Assembly (NCBI RefSeq): GCF_014905555.1
Contig: NZ_BNGS01000001.1
Location: 930,001 to 994,000 of the forward strand
From: Streptomyces sp. Y2F8-2
GTDB taxonomy: Bacteria; Actinomycetota; Actinomycetes; Streptomycetales; Streptomycetaceae
Direction: 5' to 3'
DNA: 64,000 nt
Part shown: positions 38,084 through 45,705 of the stretch, piece after piece
Layout of the letters: every line of letters starts with the position of its first letter
How positions within the stretch are numbered: the first letter of the stretch is position 1
Program-made: the position numbers and the translations under genes
Notes under the pieces: generated by a model
Database searches by the model: none
What the model was told of the DNA's origin: nothing
The model's input: only the letters and a program-made list of their open reading frames with translations

Positions 38084-38440
38084 GTGCCCGGACCCCGCCC
38101 CCCCGCGCAGAGGCGCACCGTGCCCGGACCCCGCACCGCCGCGCAGAAGCGCCCCGCGCCCGACACCGTGAGCGATGTGACCCGCTGGGCGGGCTTCTGC
38201 TGCGGCGTGGTCCCCGTCGTCCTCGTCTGGTGCGGCACCTCGCTCGCCGGCGCCATCAGCACCGCCCTCGGTCTGGGGGCCGTCACCCTCGCGTGCGGCA
38301 CGCTGCTCCGGCAGTCGCAGCGGGGTGCCGCACGCCTGCGGGCCGAGGAGATCGCCCCGCACCGAGGACGCCACAGCCGGACCGGAACGGGGGCGCACAG
38401 AGGCGGACGTCACAGTGGTGGAAACACTCCGGTCGACTGA
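38084..38440 (+). CDS. Small putative membrane protein
   Basis: About 118 residues. A basic proline-rich N terminus precedes two hydrophobic segments, GFCCGVVPVVLVWCGTSLAG and AISTALGLGAVTLACG (residues about 40-75), and a basic, histidine-glycine-rich tail. GTG 38084 has GGAGGGA about eight bases upstream. No family recognised. It lies before the adpA promoter region but is probably a separate unit. Confidence 0.55.
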   Translation: MPGPRPPAQRRTVPGPRTAAQKRPAPDTVSDVTRWAGFCCGVVPVVLVWCGTSLAGAISTALGLGAVTLACGTLLRQSQRGAARLRAEEIAPHRGRHSRTGTGAHRGGRHSGGNTPVD

Positions 38441-38817
38441 CCGGTTTCCGCGCACGCGCCCGTATCTTTTCAGCCAACTTCTCAATCTCGTGCATCACAC
38501 CGGGGAACGGCCCCCCACCCCCCGTTCCACCTGCGCTGAAAGGGTCCCGAAGGGCGCGCGCACCCTACGGGGATTGGCCACCGGGACGAGGCGCACTTCC
38601 CTGCACGCTCCACGAGTGCAACCCTTCGTGATCGAATGCTTCACGCCAAGTTGCCATGTCGACAATGTGCCGGATGGTGAACTGGTCACGCCGGCACCGC
38701 GCGACACAGTAGATTCGATCATGACTGTCTACGGCGGGGGACTCGTGCAGGACCGAGGGGAAACGTGCAGGAGCGACACAACCGAGGAGCCGCGACCACC
38801 GAGGGGGGCTTAGCAGG
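38441..38817. promoter_or_regulatory. adpA upstream region
   Basis: A 377 bp region with no gene and lower GC, upstream of adpA. Long regulatory leaders are typical of adpA, where AdpA itself and a gamma-butyrolactone receptor bind in S. griseus. I could not place a confident AdpA site or receptor box by eye. A -10-like TAGATT lies at about 38709. Confidence 0.5.
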
Positions 38818-40053
38818 ATGAGCCATGACTCAACTGCCGCGCCGGACGCCGCGGCCCGGAAGCTGTCCGGGCGACGCCGCAAGGAGATCGTCGCGGTGCT
38901 GCTGTTCAGCGGCGGCCCCATCTTCGAGAGTTCCATTCCGCTTTCGGTGTTCGGGATTGACCGCCAGGACGCCGGAGTGCCGCGCTACCGCCTGCTGGTG
39001 GCGGCCGGCGAGGAAGGCCCGCTGCGGACCACAGGGGGCCTGGAACTGACCGCACCATACGGGCTGGAGGCGATCTCGCGGGCGGGCACCGTCGTGGTGC
39101 CGGCCTGGCGGTCGATCACCTCTCCACCACCGGGGGAGGCGCTCGAGGCGCTGCGCCGGGCGCACGAGGAGGGCGCCCGCATCGTGGGGCTGTGCACCGG
39201 CGCCTTCGTGCTGGCCGCCGCAGGGCTGCTGGACGGGCGGCCGGCCACCACGCACTGGATGTACGCACCGACGCTGGCCAAGCGCTATCCGTCGGTGCAC
39301 GTCGACCCGCGCGAGCTGTTCGTGGACGACGGGGACGTCCTGACGTCGGCCGGTACGGCGGCCGGCATCGACCTGTGCCTCCACATCGTGCGCACGGACC
39401 ACGGCAACGAGGCGGCGGGCGCGCTCGCCCGGCGCCTGGTGGTCCCGCCGCGCCGCAGCGGAGGCCAGGAGCGCTATCTCGACCGGTCTTTACCCGAGGA
39501 GATCGGCGCCGACCCGCTCGCGGAGGTCGTCGCCTGGGCGCTGGAACACCTCCACGAACAGTTCGACGTGGAGACGCTGGCGGCGCGCGCGTACATGAGC
39601 CGGCGGACCTTCGACCGGCGCTTCCGCTCGCTCACCGGCAGCGCGCCGCTGCAGTGGCTGATCACCCAGCGGGTGCTGCAGGCGCAGCGGCTGCTCGAGA
39701 CCTCCGACTACTCGGTCGACGAGGTCGCCGGGCGCTGCGGCTTCCGCTCGCCGGTCGCGCTGCGCGGCCACTTCCGGCGCCAGCTCGGCTCGTCGCCCGC
39801 CGCCTACCGGGCCGCGTACCGGGCGCGCCGCCCGCAGAGCGACCGGCAGGCGGACGCCGAGAGCGCCGGCGGCCCGCCCGCGCCACAGGCCGCGCCCGAG
39901 TCCGCCCAGCTCCCGATGCAGACCCGCCGGACGGCTGCGACGAACGGGATCGGACCCTCGGCGCCCCTGTCCACGGACCACCCGGGCAAGCACGTGCCCG
40001 AGCTGTACGCCGCGGGCCGCCCGAGCGTGCCGGGGCAGCGCAGCGCGCCGTAG
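38818..40053 (+). CDS. adpA: AdpA, AraC-family master regulator of development
   Basis: A 411-residue regulator of morphological differentiation and secondary metabolism. Residues about 22-195 form the DJ-1/PfpI-like dimerisation domain with the nucleophile-elbow sequence GLCTGAF (C126). Residues about 230-330 are the AraC double helix-turn-helix (YMSRRTFDRRFRSLTG and VDEVAGRCGFRSPVALRGHF). Codon 225 (39490-39492), in the linker, is TTA, the conserved bldA-dependent codon of adpA. The tail is a poorly conserved proline/glutamine-rich extension. Oligoribonuclease follows, as in other streptomycetes, after a strong terminator. Confidence 0.97.
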   Translation: MSHDSTAAPDAAARKLSGRRRKEIVAVLLFSGGPIFESSIPLSVFGIDRQDAGVPRYRLLVAAGEEGPLRTTGGLELTAPYGLEAISRAGTVVVPAWRSITSPPPGEALEALRRAHEEGARIVGLCTGAFVLAAAGLLDGRPATTHWMYAPTLAKRYPSVHVDPRELFVDDGDVLTSAGTAAGIDLCLHIVRTDHGNEAAGALARRLVVPPRRSGGQERYLDRSLPEEIGADPLAEVVAWALEHLHEQFDVETLAARAYMSRRTFDRRFRSLTGSAPLQWLITQRVLQAQRLLETSDYSVDEVAGRCGFRSPVALRGHFRRQLGSSPAAYRAAYRARRPQSDRQADAESAGGPPAPQAAPESAQLPMQTRRTAATNGIGPSAPLSTDHPGKHVPELYAAGRPSVPGQRSAP

Positions 40054-40100
40054 CACCACCGCCGTGCCGGCGCACCGGCGTGCGCCGGCCCACCGGCGAG

Positions 40101-40144
40101 GACGGGCGGGACCGGAGGTCGTAGGACCCCCGGTCCCGCCCGTC
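40101..40144 (+). terminator. Perfect 15 bp terminator after adpA
   Basis: GACGGGCGGGACCGG pairs with CCGGTCCCGCCCGTC across a 14-base loop. It isolates adpA from the oligoribonuclease gene. Confidence 0.88.
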
Positions 40145-40217
40145 GCCGTATCCGCCCGTGCACAGGTCACATGCACGGGCGGTCCGCATGCCACGCCCGG
40201 GCCATAAGGTGGGACAC

Positions 40218-40820
40218 ATGAACGATCGCATGGTGTGGATCGACTGCGAGATGACCGGCCTCTCGCTGTCCGACGACGCGCTCATCGAGGTGGCAGCGCT
40301 GGTCACCGACTCCGAGCTGAACGTACTCGGCGAGGGGGTGGACATCGTGATCCGGCCGCCGGACGCGGCACTGGAGACGATGCCGGAGGTGGTGCGTCAG
40401 ATGCACACCGCCTCGGGACTGCTCGACGAGCTGGCGGCCGGCACGACGCTCGCCGACGCCGAGGAGCAGGTCCTGACCTACGTACGGGAGTGGGTCAAGG
40501 AACCGGGCAAGGCCCCCCTGTGCGGCAACTCCGTCGGCACGGACCGCGGCTTCCTTTCCCGCGACATGCCGACGCTGGAGGACTACCTGCACTACCGGAT
40601 CGTGGACGTCAGCTCGATCAAGGAGCTGGCCCGGCGCTGGTACCCGCGGGCCTACTTCAACAGTCCGGAGAAGAACGGCAACCACCGGGCGCTGGCCGAC
40701 ATCCGCGAGTCGATCGCGGAGCTGCGCTACTACCGGGAGGCGATCTTCGTACCGCAGCCGGGCCCCGACTCCGACACGGCGCGCGCGATCGCGGCCAAGC
40801 ACGTGCTGCCCGCTCGGTAG
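40218..40820 (+). CDS. orn: Oligoribonuclease
   Basis: A 200-residue DEDD-family 3'-5' exonuclease that degrades 2-5 nt RNAs, including pGpG from cyclic di-GMP turnover. The first acidic pair is in WIDCEMTGL (D9, E11), and the HRALADI motif carries the histidine and last aspartate. Length and the start ATG 40218 fit the family. Streptomyces orn (ornA) is next to adpA and is needed for normal growth and development. Confidence 0.97.
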   Translation: MNDRMVWIDCEMTGLSLSDDALIEVAALVTDSELNVLGEGVDIVIRPPDAALETMPEVVRQMHTASGLLDELAAGTTLADAEEQVLTYVREWVKEPGKAPLCGNSVGTDRGFLSRDMPTLEDYLHYRIVDVSSIKELARRWYPRAYFNSPEKNGNHRALADIRESIAELRYYREAIFVPQPGPDSDTARAIAAKHVLPAR

Positions 40821-40946
40821 CGGCCCGGCGGGGCCCGACGGGGCGCCACGCCCGACGCACGGGGAAACGCTGGCGCGAGCACCCCTTCGGACCCTGTACA
40901 CTTTTTCTCGGCCGGTGGGGGAAACCACTGCGAAAACACCGGTCAT

Positions 40947-41020
40947 GGTGGGTGTAGCTCAGCTGGTAGAGCACCTGGTTGTGGTCCAGGATGTCGCGGG
41001 TTCGAGTCCCGTCACTCACC
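40947..41020 (+). tRNA. tRNA-His (anticodon GTG)
   Basis: Acceptor GTGGGTG pairs with CACTCAC. The extra 5' G (G-1, 40947) faces C73 (41020), the diagnostic feature of tRNA-His. The anticodon stem CCTGG/CCAGG holds TTGTGGT with GTG at 40981-40983; T loop TTCGAGT. CCA is not encoded. The following block of genes differs from the usual ornA-cebR order, so this tRNA may mark an insertion point. Confidence 0.97.
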
Positions 41021-41029
41021 CTTCGTAGT

Positions 41030-41063
41030 CAGCCGGTGGCCTGTGGGAGCAGGTCACCGGCTG
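41030..41063 (+). terminator. tRNA-His terminator
   Basis: A 14 bp stem with one G.T pair (CAGCCGGTG then CCTG against CAGG then CACCGGCTG) and a 6-base loop, followed by CTTTTC. Confidence 0.88.
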
Positions 41064-41086
41064 AACTGCTTTTCAGGCTCCTCCTT

Positions 41087-42202
41087 TCAATATGGCTCTT
41101 CTTCGAGGGCGCCCGTCGCCGCCTGAAGGACACGGTGCCGGCTGAGCAGGTCGGTGCTGTCGGCCCACTGGTCCACGCCTCCGACCAGGGGCAGACCGCG
41201 AAGATCGGGGTCCGTGACCGTGCGGGCCAGGGCCTGTGCGAAGCGCTCGGCGCGCAGGACGAGGAACGGGCGTGCGTGGTAGGGGCGGGGCCTCGGATCC
41301 ACCGGGGTGGTCAGTCCGGAGGCGTTCTGCAGGGAAGCGACCGCTTCGTACGCGTCGCACAGGTGCCCTTCCCGGGTCGGGTGGTCCGTCGCCGCCAGCG
41401 CACCGCGCAGCGACGGAGTGAGCGACGCGGCCACCGGCAGCCGGCCGAACGCGCTGCCGAGCCATTTGCCGTAGGGGGCGTACCGGCGCTCCAGCAGCAG
41501 GCACAGCCGCATCAGGTCCCGTACGAGGCGGGCGGCCGTGACGGCGGAGCCGACGTCGTCGCCGACCTCCGCGCAGCGTCCCACGAACGCCTCTTCCCGC
41601 GAGATGCGCTGCCACTGGCACGCCAGCAGGTACCGCCACACCTGCTCCGGGTACCAGGCCAGCCGCCGCCGCGCGGCGGTGAGGGTGCCGAGCCCGTCGT
41701 GGAACACCGCGCCGCCGGTGGTCTCGGCGAGCCGCTGCTGGGGCATCGCCAGCCATGCGCGCACGCTCGGCTCCGGGCCGGCCGCGCGCAGCCCGAGCCG
41801 CTCTGCCAGCCAGCCTTCGACGTCGTGCACGTCGACACGGTGGTTGACCGGCCCGTCGGTCGGCCGCATGCGTCCGACCGGGTCCAGCGGGTCGTCGCTC
41901 TCCTGGAAGTGGGTGGGCCAGCCGCGCAGCTGCTTCGGCAGCCGTTCGGCCAGCAGGCGGCGGATGTCGTCGCCGTGCCGGGCCCGGTCCCCGGCCGTGA
42001 GGAAGAGCTCCAACCGGGGTCCCCACTCGTGATCCGCCGAGCGGGGTGTGTCAAAACCCAGTACCTCGGAACCGCTGCCGATCCGCGCCGCCGCGTACCG
42101 GAGTCCCGGGAAGGCCTCGCGGAGGAGCGGCCCCACGGCCTCCTCGTACAGGATCGCGGACAGCTTCAGGCCGGGCATGAACCGGGCTTCGGAGGTCGCC
42201 AT
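41087..42202 (-). CDS. DUF4037 nucleotidyltransferase-like protein
   Basis: A 371-residue soluble protein. Residues 40-70 contain GSGSEVLGFDTPRSADHEWG, which has the glycine-serine and spaced acidic residues of the nucleotidyltransferase fold, followed by a DUF4037 helical region. The biological role is unknown; relatives have been compared to aminoglycoside-type nucleotidyltransferases. ATG 42202 has GTGAGG upstream. It is the first gene of a block not normally found between orn and cebR. Confidence 0.75.
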   Translation of the reverse strand: MATSEARFMPGLKLSAILYEEAVGPLLREAFPGLRYAAARIGSGSEVLGFDTPRSADHEWGPRLELFLTAGDRARHGDDIRRLLAERLPKQLRGWPTHFQESDDPLDPVGRMRPTDGPVNHRVDVHDVEGWLAERLGLRAAGPEPSVRAWLAMPQQRLAETTGGAVFHDGLGTLTAARRRLAWYPEQVWRYLLACQWQRISREEAFVGRCAEVGDDVGSAVTAARLVRDLMRLCLLLERRYAPYGKWLGSAFGRLPVAASLTPSLRGALAATDHPTREGHLCDAYEAVASLQNASGLTTPVDPRPRPYHARPFLVLRAERFAQALARTVTDPDLRGLPLVGGVDQWADSTDLLSRHRVLQAATGALEEEPY

Positions 42203-42298
42203 GGCCTCACTGTGCTGGGCCCGCCGCCGCCGGGGCCACCGGTTATCCGCGAGGGAGCGCCACCGGAGGCTGCGTCACAGGCCCGGTCGGACGCACCG

Positions 42299-42541
42299 TC
42301 AGGCGTTCAGCTCCGTCCTGTCGCCCATCACCACGACCGGGTGCTGCCTCGGATCGAGGGTGCGCAGCAGGTACCGCATCGCCGACTCGGACACGCTCAC
42401 GCACGCCGATGTGCCGCTGCCGTGGTCCATGTGCAGCCAGATGTCGCCGCCCTTCGGCCGGCCCAGGGGCCGGGTCGGGGCACGCCCCCACCGCAACTGC
42501 CCGTACCGCACCGCGTTTTCGCCCGTCCCGTGGTCGCAGTC
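42299..42541 (-). pseudogene. C-terminal remnant of an L,D-transpeptidase (YkuD)
   Basis: The last 80 codons of a YkuD-fold protein remain: ENAVRYGQLRWG, GGDIWLHMDHGSGT, then SACVSVSESAM with the catalytic-type cysteine, ending PVVVMGDRTELNA. No start codon or N-terminal domain exists upstream; the sequence changes abruptly into the end of the oxidoreductase gene. It is therefore a truncated, presumably non-functional gene. Confidence 0.75.
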
Positions 42542-42567
42542 CGTCCGGGGCCGGTGGGCACGGCCTC

Positions 42568-43209
42568 TCACACGACCCCCGAGTACTCCAACAGCGGCGC
42601 GATCGCCTGGGCGTCCGCCCCCTGGCCCACCCACAGTCCGATGAGGAAGGCCGCTGTCGCCTCCAGCAGGGCCGCCCGCTCCAGCCCTCCGCCGTCCAGC
42701 GGCCGGCAGCCGAGGTCGTGCACCAGGCGGCGTACCGTCTCCAGGGCCGAGGCGTCGTCGCCGCACAGCGGAACCGCCAGGGGACGGCCGTCGAAGACGG
42801 GCGGGGTCAGCCGCCACACGCTCTCATGGCACAGGTTGAACGCCTTGACCACGTGTGCGCCGGGGGCGGCTGCGGCGATGCGCTCGGCGGCCGAGGGACC
42901 GCCCCCGGTCTCCAGGAGGAAGCCCGGGCCGACCGGGTTGGTGCAGTCGATCAGCGTCCGGCCCGCCAGGGTGTCGGACAGGCCGGACACCACGTCGGCG
43001 GCCACCGCGTACGGCACCGCCAGCAGCACCGCGTCCTCACCGTGCTCGACAACGTCGCGCAGGCTTCCCGCCCGTCCGCCGATCCTTCCGGCCAGGGCTG
43101 CCGAGCGGCCCCTGTCCCGCCCGCCCACCAGTACGTCGTGGCCGACCCGTGCCCACTGGCCGCCCAGGGCGTCCGCCATGGCGCCGGTGCCGGCGATCCC
43201 GATCCTCAT
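42568..43209 (-). CDS. NAD(P)-binding, F420-dependent-type oxidoreductase
   Basis: A 213-residue Rossmann protein of the NADP/F420 oxidoreductase family. The dinucleotide motif is MRIGIAGTGAMADAL, and LVGGRDRGRSAALA suggests NADP selectivity. VVKAFNLCHESVW matches the family's conserved KAFN element. ATG 43209 begins the Rossmann strand exactly. It is divergent from an HxlR regulator, which probably controls it. The physiological substrate is unknown. Confidence 0.82.
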   Translation of the reverse strand: MRIGIAGTGAMADALGGQWARVGHDVLVGGRDRGRSAALAGRIGGRAGSLRDVVEHGEDAVLLAVPYAVAADVVSGLSDTLAGRTLIDCTNPVGPGFLLETGGGPSAAERIAAAAPGAHVVKAFNLCHESVWRLTPPVFDGRPLAVPLCGDDASALETVRRLVHDLGCRPLDGGGLERAALLEATAAFLIGLWVGQGADAQAIAPLLEYSGVV

Positions 43210-43288
43210 CGTCCCCACTCCCCGTGTCGTTGGTCCTGTTCCCGTATTCGGAACGACAGTAGGAAGCTGTTCGGGCACCATTCGGTAA

Positions 43289-43729
43289 GTGACCGTCGAC
43301 CAGGGCTTCATCGCCGACTGCCGCGCCCGGCTCGCCTTCGACCTGCTGGCCAACACCTGGAACCCCGTGGTGATCTGGGCGCTGCGCGAGGGCCCCGAGC
43401 GCCCCGGCCGGCTGCGCGAGCGGATCGGCGGCATCAGTCCCAAGGTGCTCACCGAGACCCTGCGCCGACTGGAGTTCAACGGGCTGGTCGAGCGCCGCGC
43501 CCGCCCGGGCGCCCCACCCCGCGTCGACTACGGGCTCACGGAACTGGGGCGGAGCCTGCTGCCGCCGATCGAGGCGTTCGGCGCCTGGGCGTTCGAGCAC
43601 GGCGACGAGGTGATGGCGGCGCAGGAGCGCGGGGAACCGGTGACGGCCCCCCGCGACGTGCGCCGCGGCCGGCCGGCCGCGGCCCGCACGCACGGGCCGG
43701 CCCTCACGCCCGGCCGCCCCGTCGAGTGA
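43289..43729 (+). CDS. HxlR-family winged-helix regulator
   Basis: A 146-residue HxlR-type regulator. LLANTWNPVVIWALREGP and GISPKVLTETLRRLEFNGLVER are the recognition region, and RVDYGLTELGRSLLPP is the wing and dimer helix. The last 40 residues are a low-complexity tail. It is divergent from the oxidoreductase with 79 bp between starts, the usual arrangement for HxlR-controlled redox or detoxification genes. Confidence 0.87.
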   Translation: MTVDQGFIADCRARLAFDLLANTWNPVVIWALREGPERPGRLRERIGGISPKVLTETLRRLEFNGLVERRARPGAPPRVDYGLTELGRSLLPPIEAFGAWAFEHGDEVMAAQERGEPVTAPRDVRRGRPAAARTHGPALTPGRPVE

Positions 43730-43754
43730 AAAGACGCAGAGAGGGCCCCACCGA

Positions 43755-44255
43755 GTGCTCAGCCCCGAACCGATCCGCACCGCCCGCCTGGACCTGCTGC
43801 CCCTGCGCGTCGACCACGCCGAGGAGATGGCCGAGACCCTGGCCGACCCGCGGCTGCACACGTACACCGGCGGCGTGCCGCACTCCCCGGCCGCCCTGCG
43901 CGCACGCTACGAACGGCTGGTCTCCGGCTCCCCCGACCCGGCCGTCTCCTGGTGCAACTGGGTGCTGTTCCAGCGCGGGGAGTCCCGTCTCGTGGGCACG
44001 GTGCAGGCTACGGTCACCGACCGCGCCACGGAGATCGCGTGGGTCGTCGGAACGCCTTGGCAGGGCCAGGGGCTGGCCACGGAGGCGGCCCGGGGACTGG
44101 TCGACTGGCTCGGGCAGCAGCACGTCACCACGGTCGTCGCGCACATCCACCCGGCCCACCGGGCCTCGCAGTCCGTGGCGGCGGCGACCGGGCTGGCACC
44201 GACGGACCGGCGCCAGGACGGAGAGGTCAGGTGGGAGCTGTCGCTGCCGGGCTGA
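43755..44255 (+). CDS. GNAT-family N-acetyltransferase
   Basis: A 166-residue GNAT protein resembling ribosomal-protein or small-molecule acetyltransferases. The acetyl-CoA loop is around VVGTPWQGQGLATEAARGLVD (G-x-G-x-A type), and VAAATGLAPTD is the terminal motif. The start is GTG 43755, 25 bases after the HxlR gene, so the two may be co-transcribed. Substrate unknown. Confidence 0.83.
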   Translation: MLSPEPIRTARLDLLPLRVDHAEEMAETLADPRLHTYTGGVPHSPAALRARYERLVSGSPDPAVSWCNWVLFQRGESRLVGTVQATVTDRATEIAWVVGTPWQGQGLATEAARGLVDWLGQQHVTTVVAHIHPAHRASQSVAAATGLAPTDRRQDGEVRWELSLPG

Positions 44256-44303
44256 CACGCACGCCGCGCAGGGGCGCGCGCGTGGCCGCCCGCTACGGGC
44301 GCG

Positions 44304-45359
44304 TCAGGACGAGTCCCGCGCCACCAGTTCCGTGGGCAGCACGACCTGCCTCCGGTCCAGGGTCCGGGAGGCCACCGGGCGGCGGTCCGCTATCTCGTCC
44401 AGGAGCAGGCCGATCATCGCCCGGCCCATCTCCTCGATCGGCTGGCGCACGCTCGTCAGCGGCGGGTCCATGTGGCGGGCGATCGCCGAGTCGTCGTACC
44501 CCACGAGCGCCACGTCGTCCGGGATGCGGCGCCCCGCCTCCCGCAGCACCTGGCGCGCGCCCGCCGCCATCACGTCCGACTCCGCGAACACCGCGTCCAG
44601 GTCCGGGCGGCGGGCCAGCAGTTCCGTCATGGCGCGCCGGCCGCCCTCCTCGGTGAAGTCACCGGGCAGGATCAGGGCCTCGTCCACCGCACGGCCCGCC
44701 TCCCTGAGCGCGTCCCGGTAGCCTTCGATGCGCCGCTGGGCGCCGTAGACGTCGAGGCGGCCGGTGATCGTGGCGATGCGGGCGCGGCCGCGGGCGATCA
44801 GGTGCTCCACCGCCGAGCGACCGCCGCCGTAGTTGTCCGAGTCCACCGACGGCAGGGTCTCCGAGGCCGAGCGGGGACCGCTGATCACCGCCGGGATCTC
44901 CAGCTGGGCGAGCAGGTCGGGCAGCGGGTCGTCCGCGTGGACGGAGACCAGCAGGACGCCGTCCACCCGGTGCGCCGCCAGGTACTGCGCCAGCCTGCGC
45001 CGCTCCCGGTCGTTGCCCGCGAAGATCAGCAGCAGCTGCATCTCGGTGTCCGACAGCGCGGCCCCGACTCCCGTCACCATGTCCGAGAAGTACGGCTCCG
45101 CGAAGAACCGCGTCTCCGGCTCGGGGACGACGAGCGCGATCGCGTCCGTGCGGTTCGCGGCCAGCGCCCGGGCCGCGGTGTTCGGCACGTATCCCAGCTC
45201 CGCGACCGCCGCCTCGACGGCCGCGCGCGTCGCGTCGCTCACCCGGGGCGAGCCGTTGATCACCCGGGAGACCGTGCCGCGGCCCACGCCGGCCCGTGCG
45301 GCGACCTCCTCAAGTGTCGGCCGCCGGCCACTCCGGCCCCGCGTTCCGTGGCCTGTCAT
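44304..45359 (-). CDS. cebR: CebR, LacI-family repressor of cellulose/cello-oligosaccharide use
   Basis: A 351-residue LacI-family repressor with an N-terminal helix-turn-helix (TLEEVAARAGVGRGTVSRVI) and hinge (YVPNTAARAL), then a periplasmic-binding-type sugar domain. It is divergent from cebEFG, and a perfect CebR operator TGGGAGCGCTCCCA lies in the shared promoter region. A second, imperfect site covers the bglC start. In streptomycetes, cellobiose or cellotriose releases CebR from such sites. ATG 45359 follows GGGAGGCG. Confidence 0.95.
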   Translation of the reverse strand: MTGHGTRGRSGRRPTLEEVAARAGVGRGTVSRVINGSPRVSDATRAAVEAAVAELGYVPNTAARALAANRTDAIALVVPEPETRFFAEPYFSDMVTGVGAALSDTEMQLLLIFAGNDRERRRLAQYLAAHRVDGVLLVSVHADDPLPDLLAQLEIPAVISGPRSASETLPSVDSDNYGGGRSAVEHLIARGRARIATITGRLDVYGAQRRIEGYRDALREAGRAVDEALILPGDFTEEGGRRAMTELLARRPDLDAVFAESDVMAAGARQVLREAGRRIPDDVALVGYDDSAIARHMDPPLTSVRQPIEEMGRAMIGLLLDEIADRRPVASRTLDRRQVVLPTELVARDSS

Positions 45360-45480
45360 GGTCGCCTCCCGTCGCACCGCGCGTCGCGCGCCTGGCCTGG
45401 AATGTAACAGTCCCGTGCGGCTCCGCGACCGCCGCTGGCCATGGCCGCCCGGGCCCCGCGCCCGGGGGCGGCCCTTCACG

Positions 45481-45511
45481 GCGTTCAGTTAACGTCCCGA
45501 TAACTGAACGC
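45481..45511. promoter_or_regulatory. Inverted repeat GCGTTCAGTTA-9nt-TAACTGAACGC
   Basis: A perfect 11+9+11 inverted repeat located between the cebR start and the CebR operator. It is AT-richer than its surroundings and has no U-run, so an operator for another regulator is more likely than a terminator. Confidence 0.5.
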
Positions 45512-45574
45512 GTCCGGCACCGTCAGCTCCCTTGACACCCCCGCCCGGACCCACGACTCTTCAACACATCACTT

Positions 45575-45590
45575 GTGGGAGCGCTCCCAC
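45575..45590. promoter_or_regulatory. CebR operator upstream of cebEFG
   Basis: GTGGGAGCGCTCCCAC, a perfect palindrome containing the published 14 bp CebR box TGGGAGCGCTCCCA. It lies 116 bases before the cebE start codon. Confidence 0.95.
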
Positions 45591-45705
45591 AGTACCTGCC
45601 CCATACACATCCCGCACGTTCCCCGCCCGAGCCGCAGCGAGAAGACACGGGCCCAGCACAGAAGTTGGCCGGGGGGTCGGCACGTCAGGGCAACTGGAGG
45701 ACGAC

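Larger units (their letters stand above)
45360..45705. promoter_or_regulatory. cebR-cebE divergent regulatory region
   Basis: A 346 bp spacer with no gene. It contains an 11 bp inverted repeat at 45481-45511 and the CebR operator at 45576-45589. Both promoters must lie here. Confidence 0.7.

Noticed and set aside
37241..38485. 414-codon extension of the universal stress gene
   Set aside because: The added N-terminal 240 residues are promoter-region translation with no homology; the stress-protein domain starts near 37768.
41073..42026. 317-codon minus-strand frame within the DUF4037 gene
   Set aside because: Out-of-frame shadow of the DUF4037 gene, Arg/Gly/Pro-rich and without motifs.
42409..44721. 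770-codon plus-strand frame
   Set aside because: Crosses several real genes in other frames and is low in complexity.
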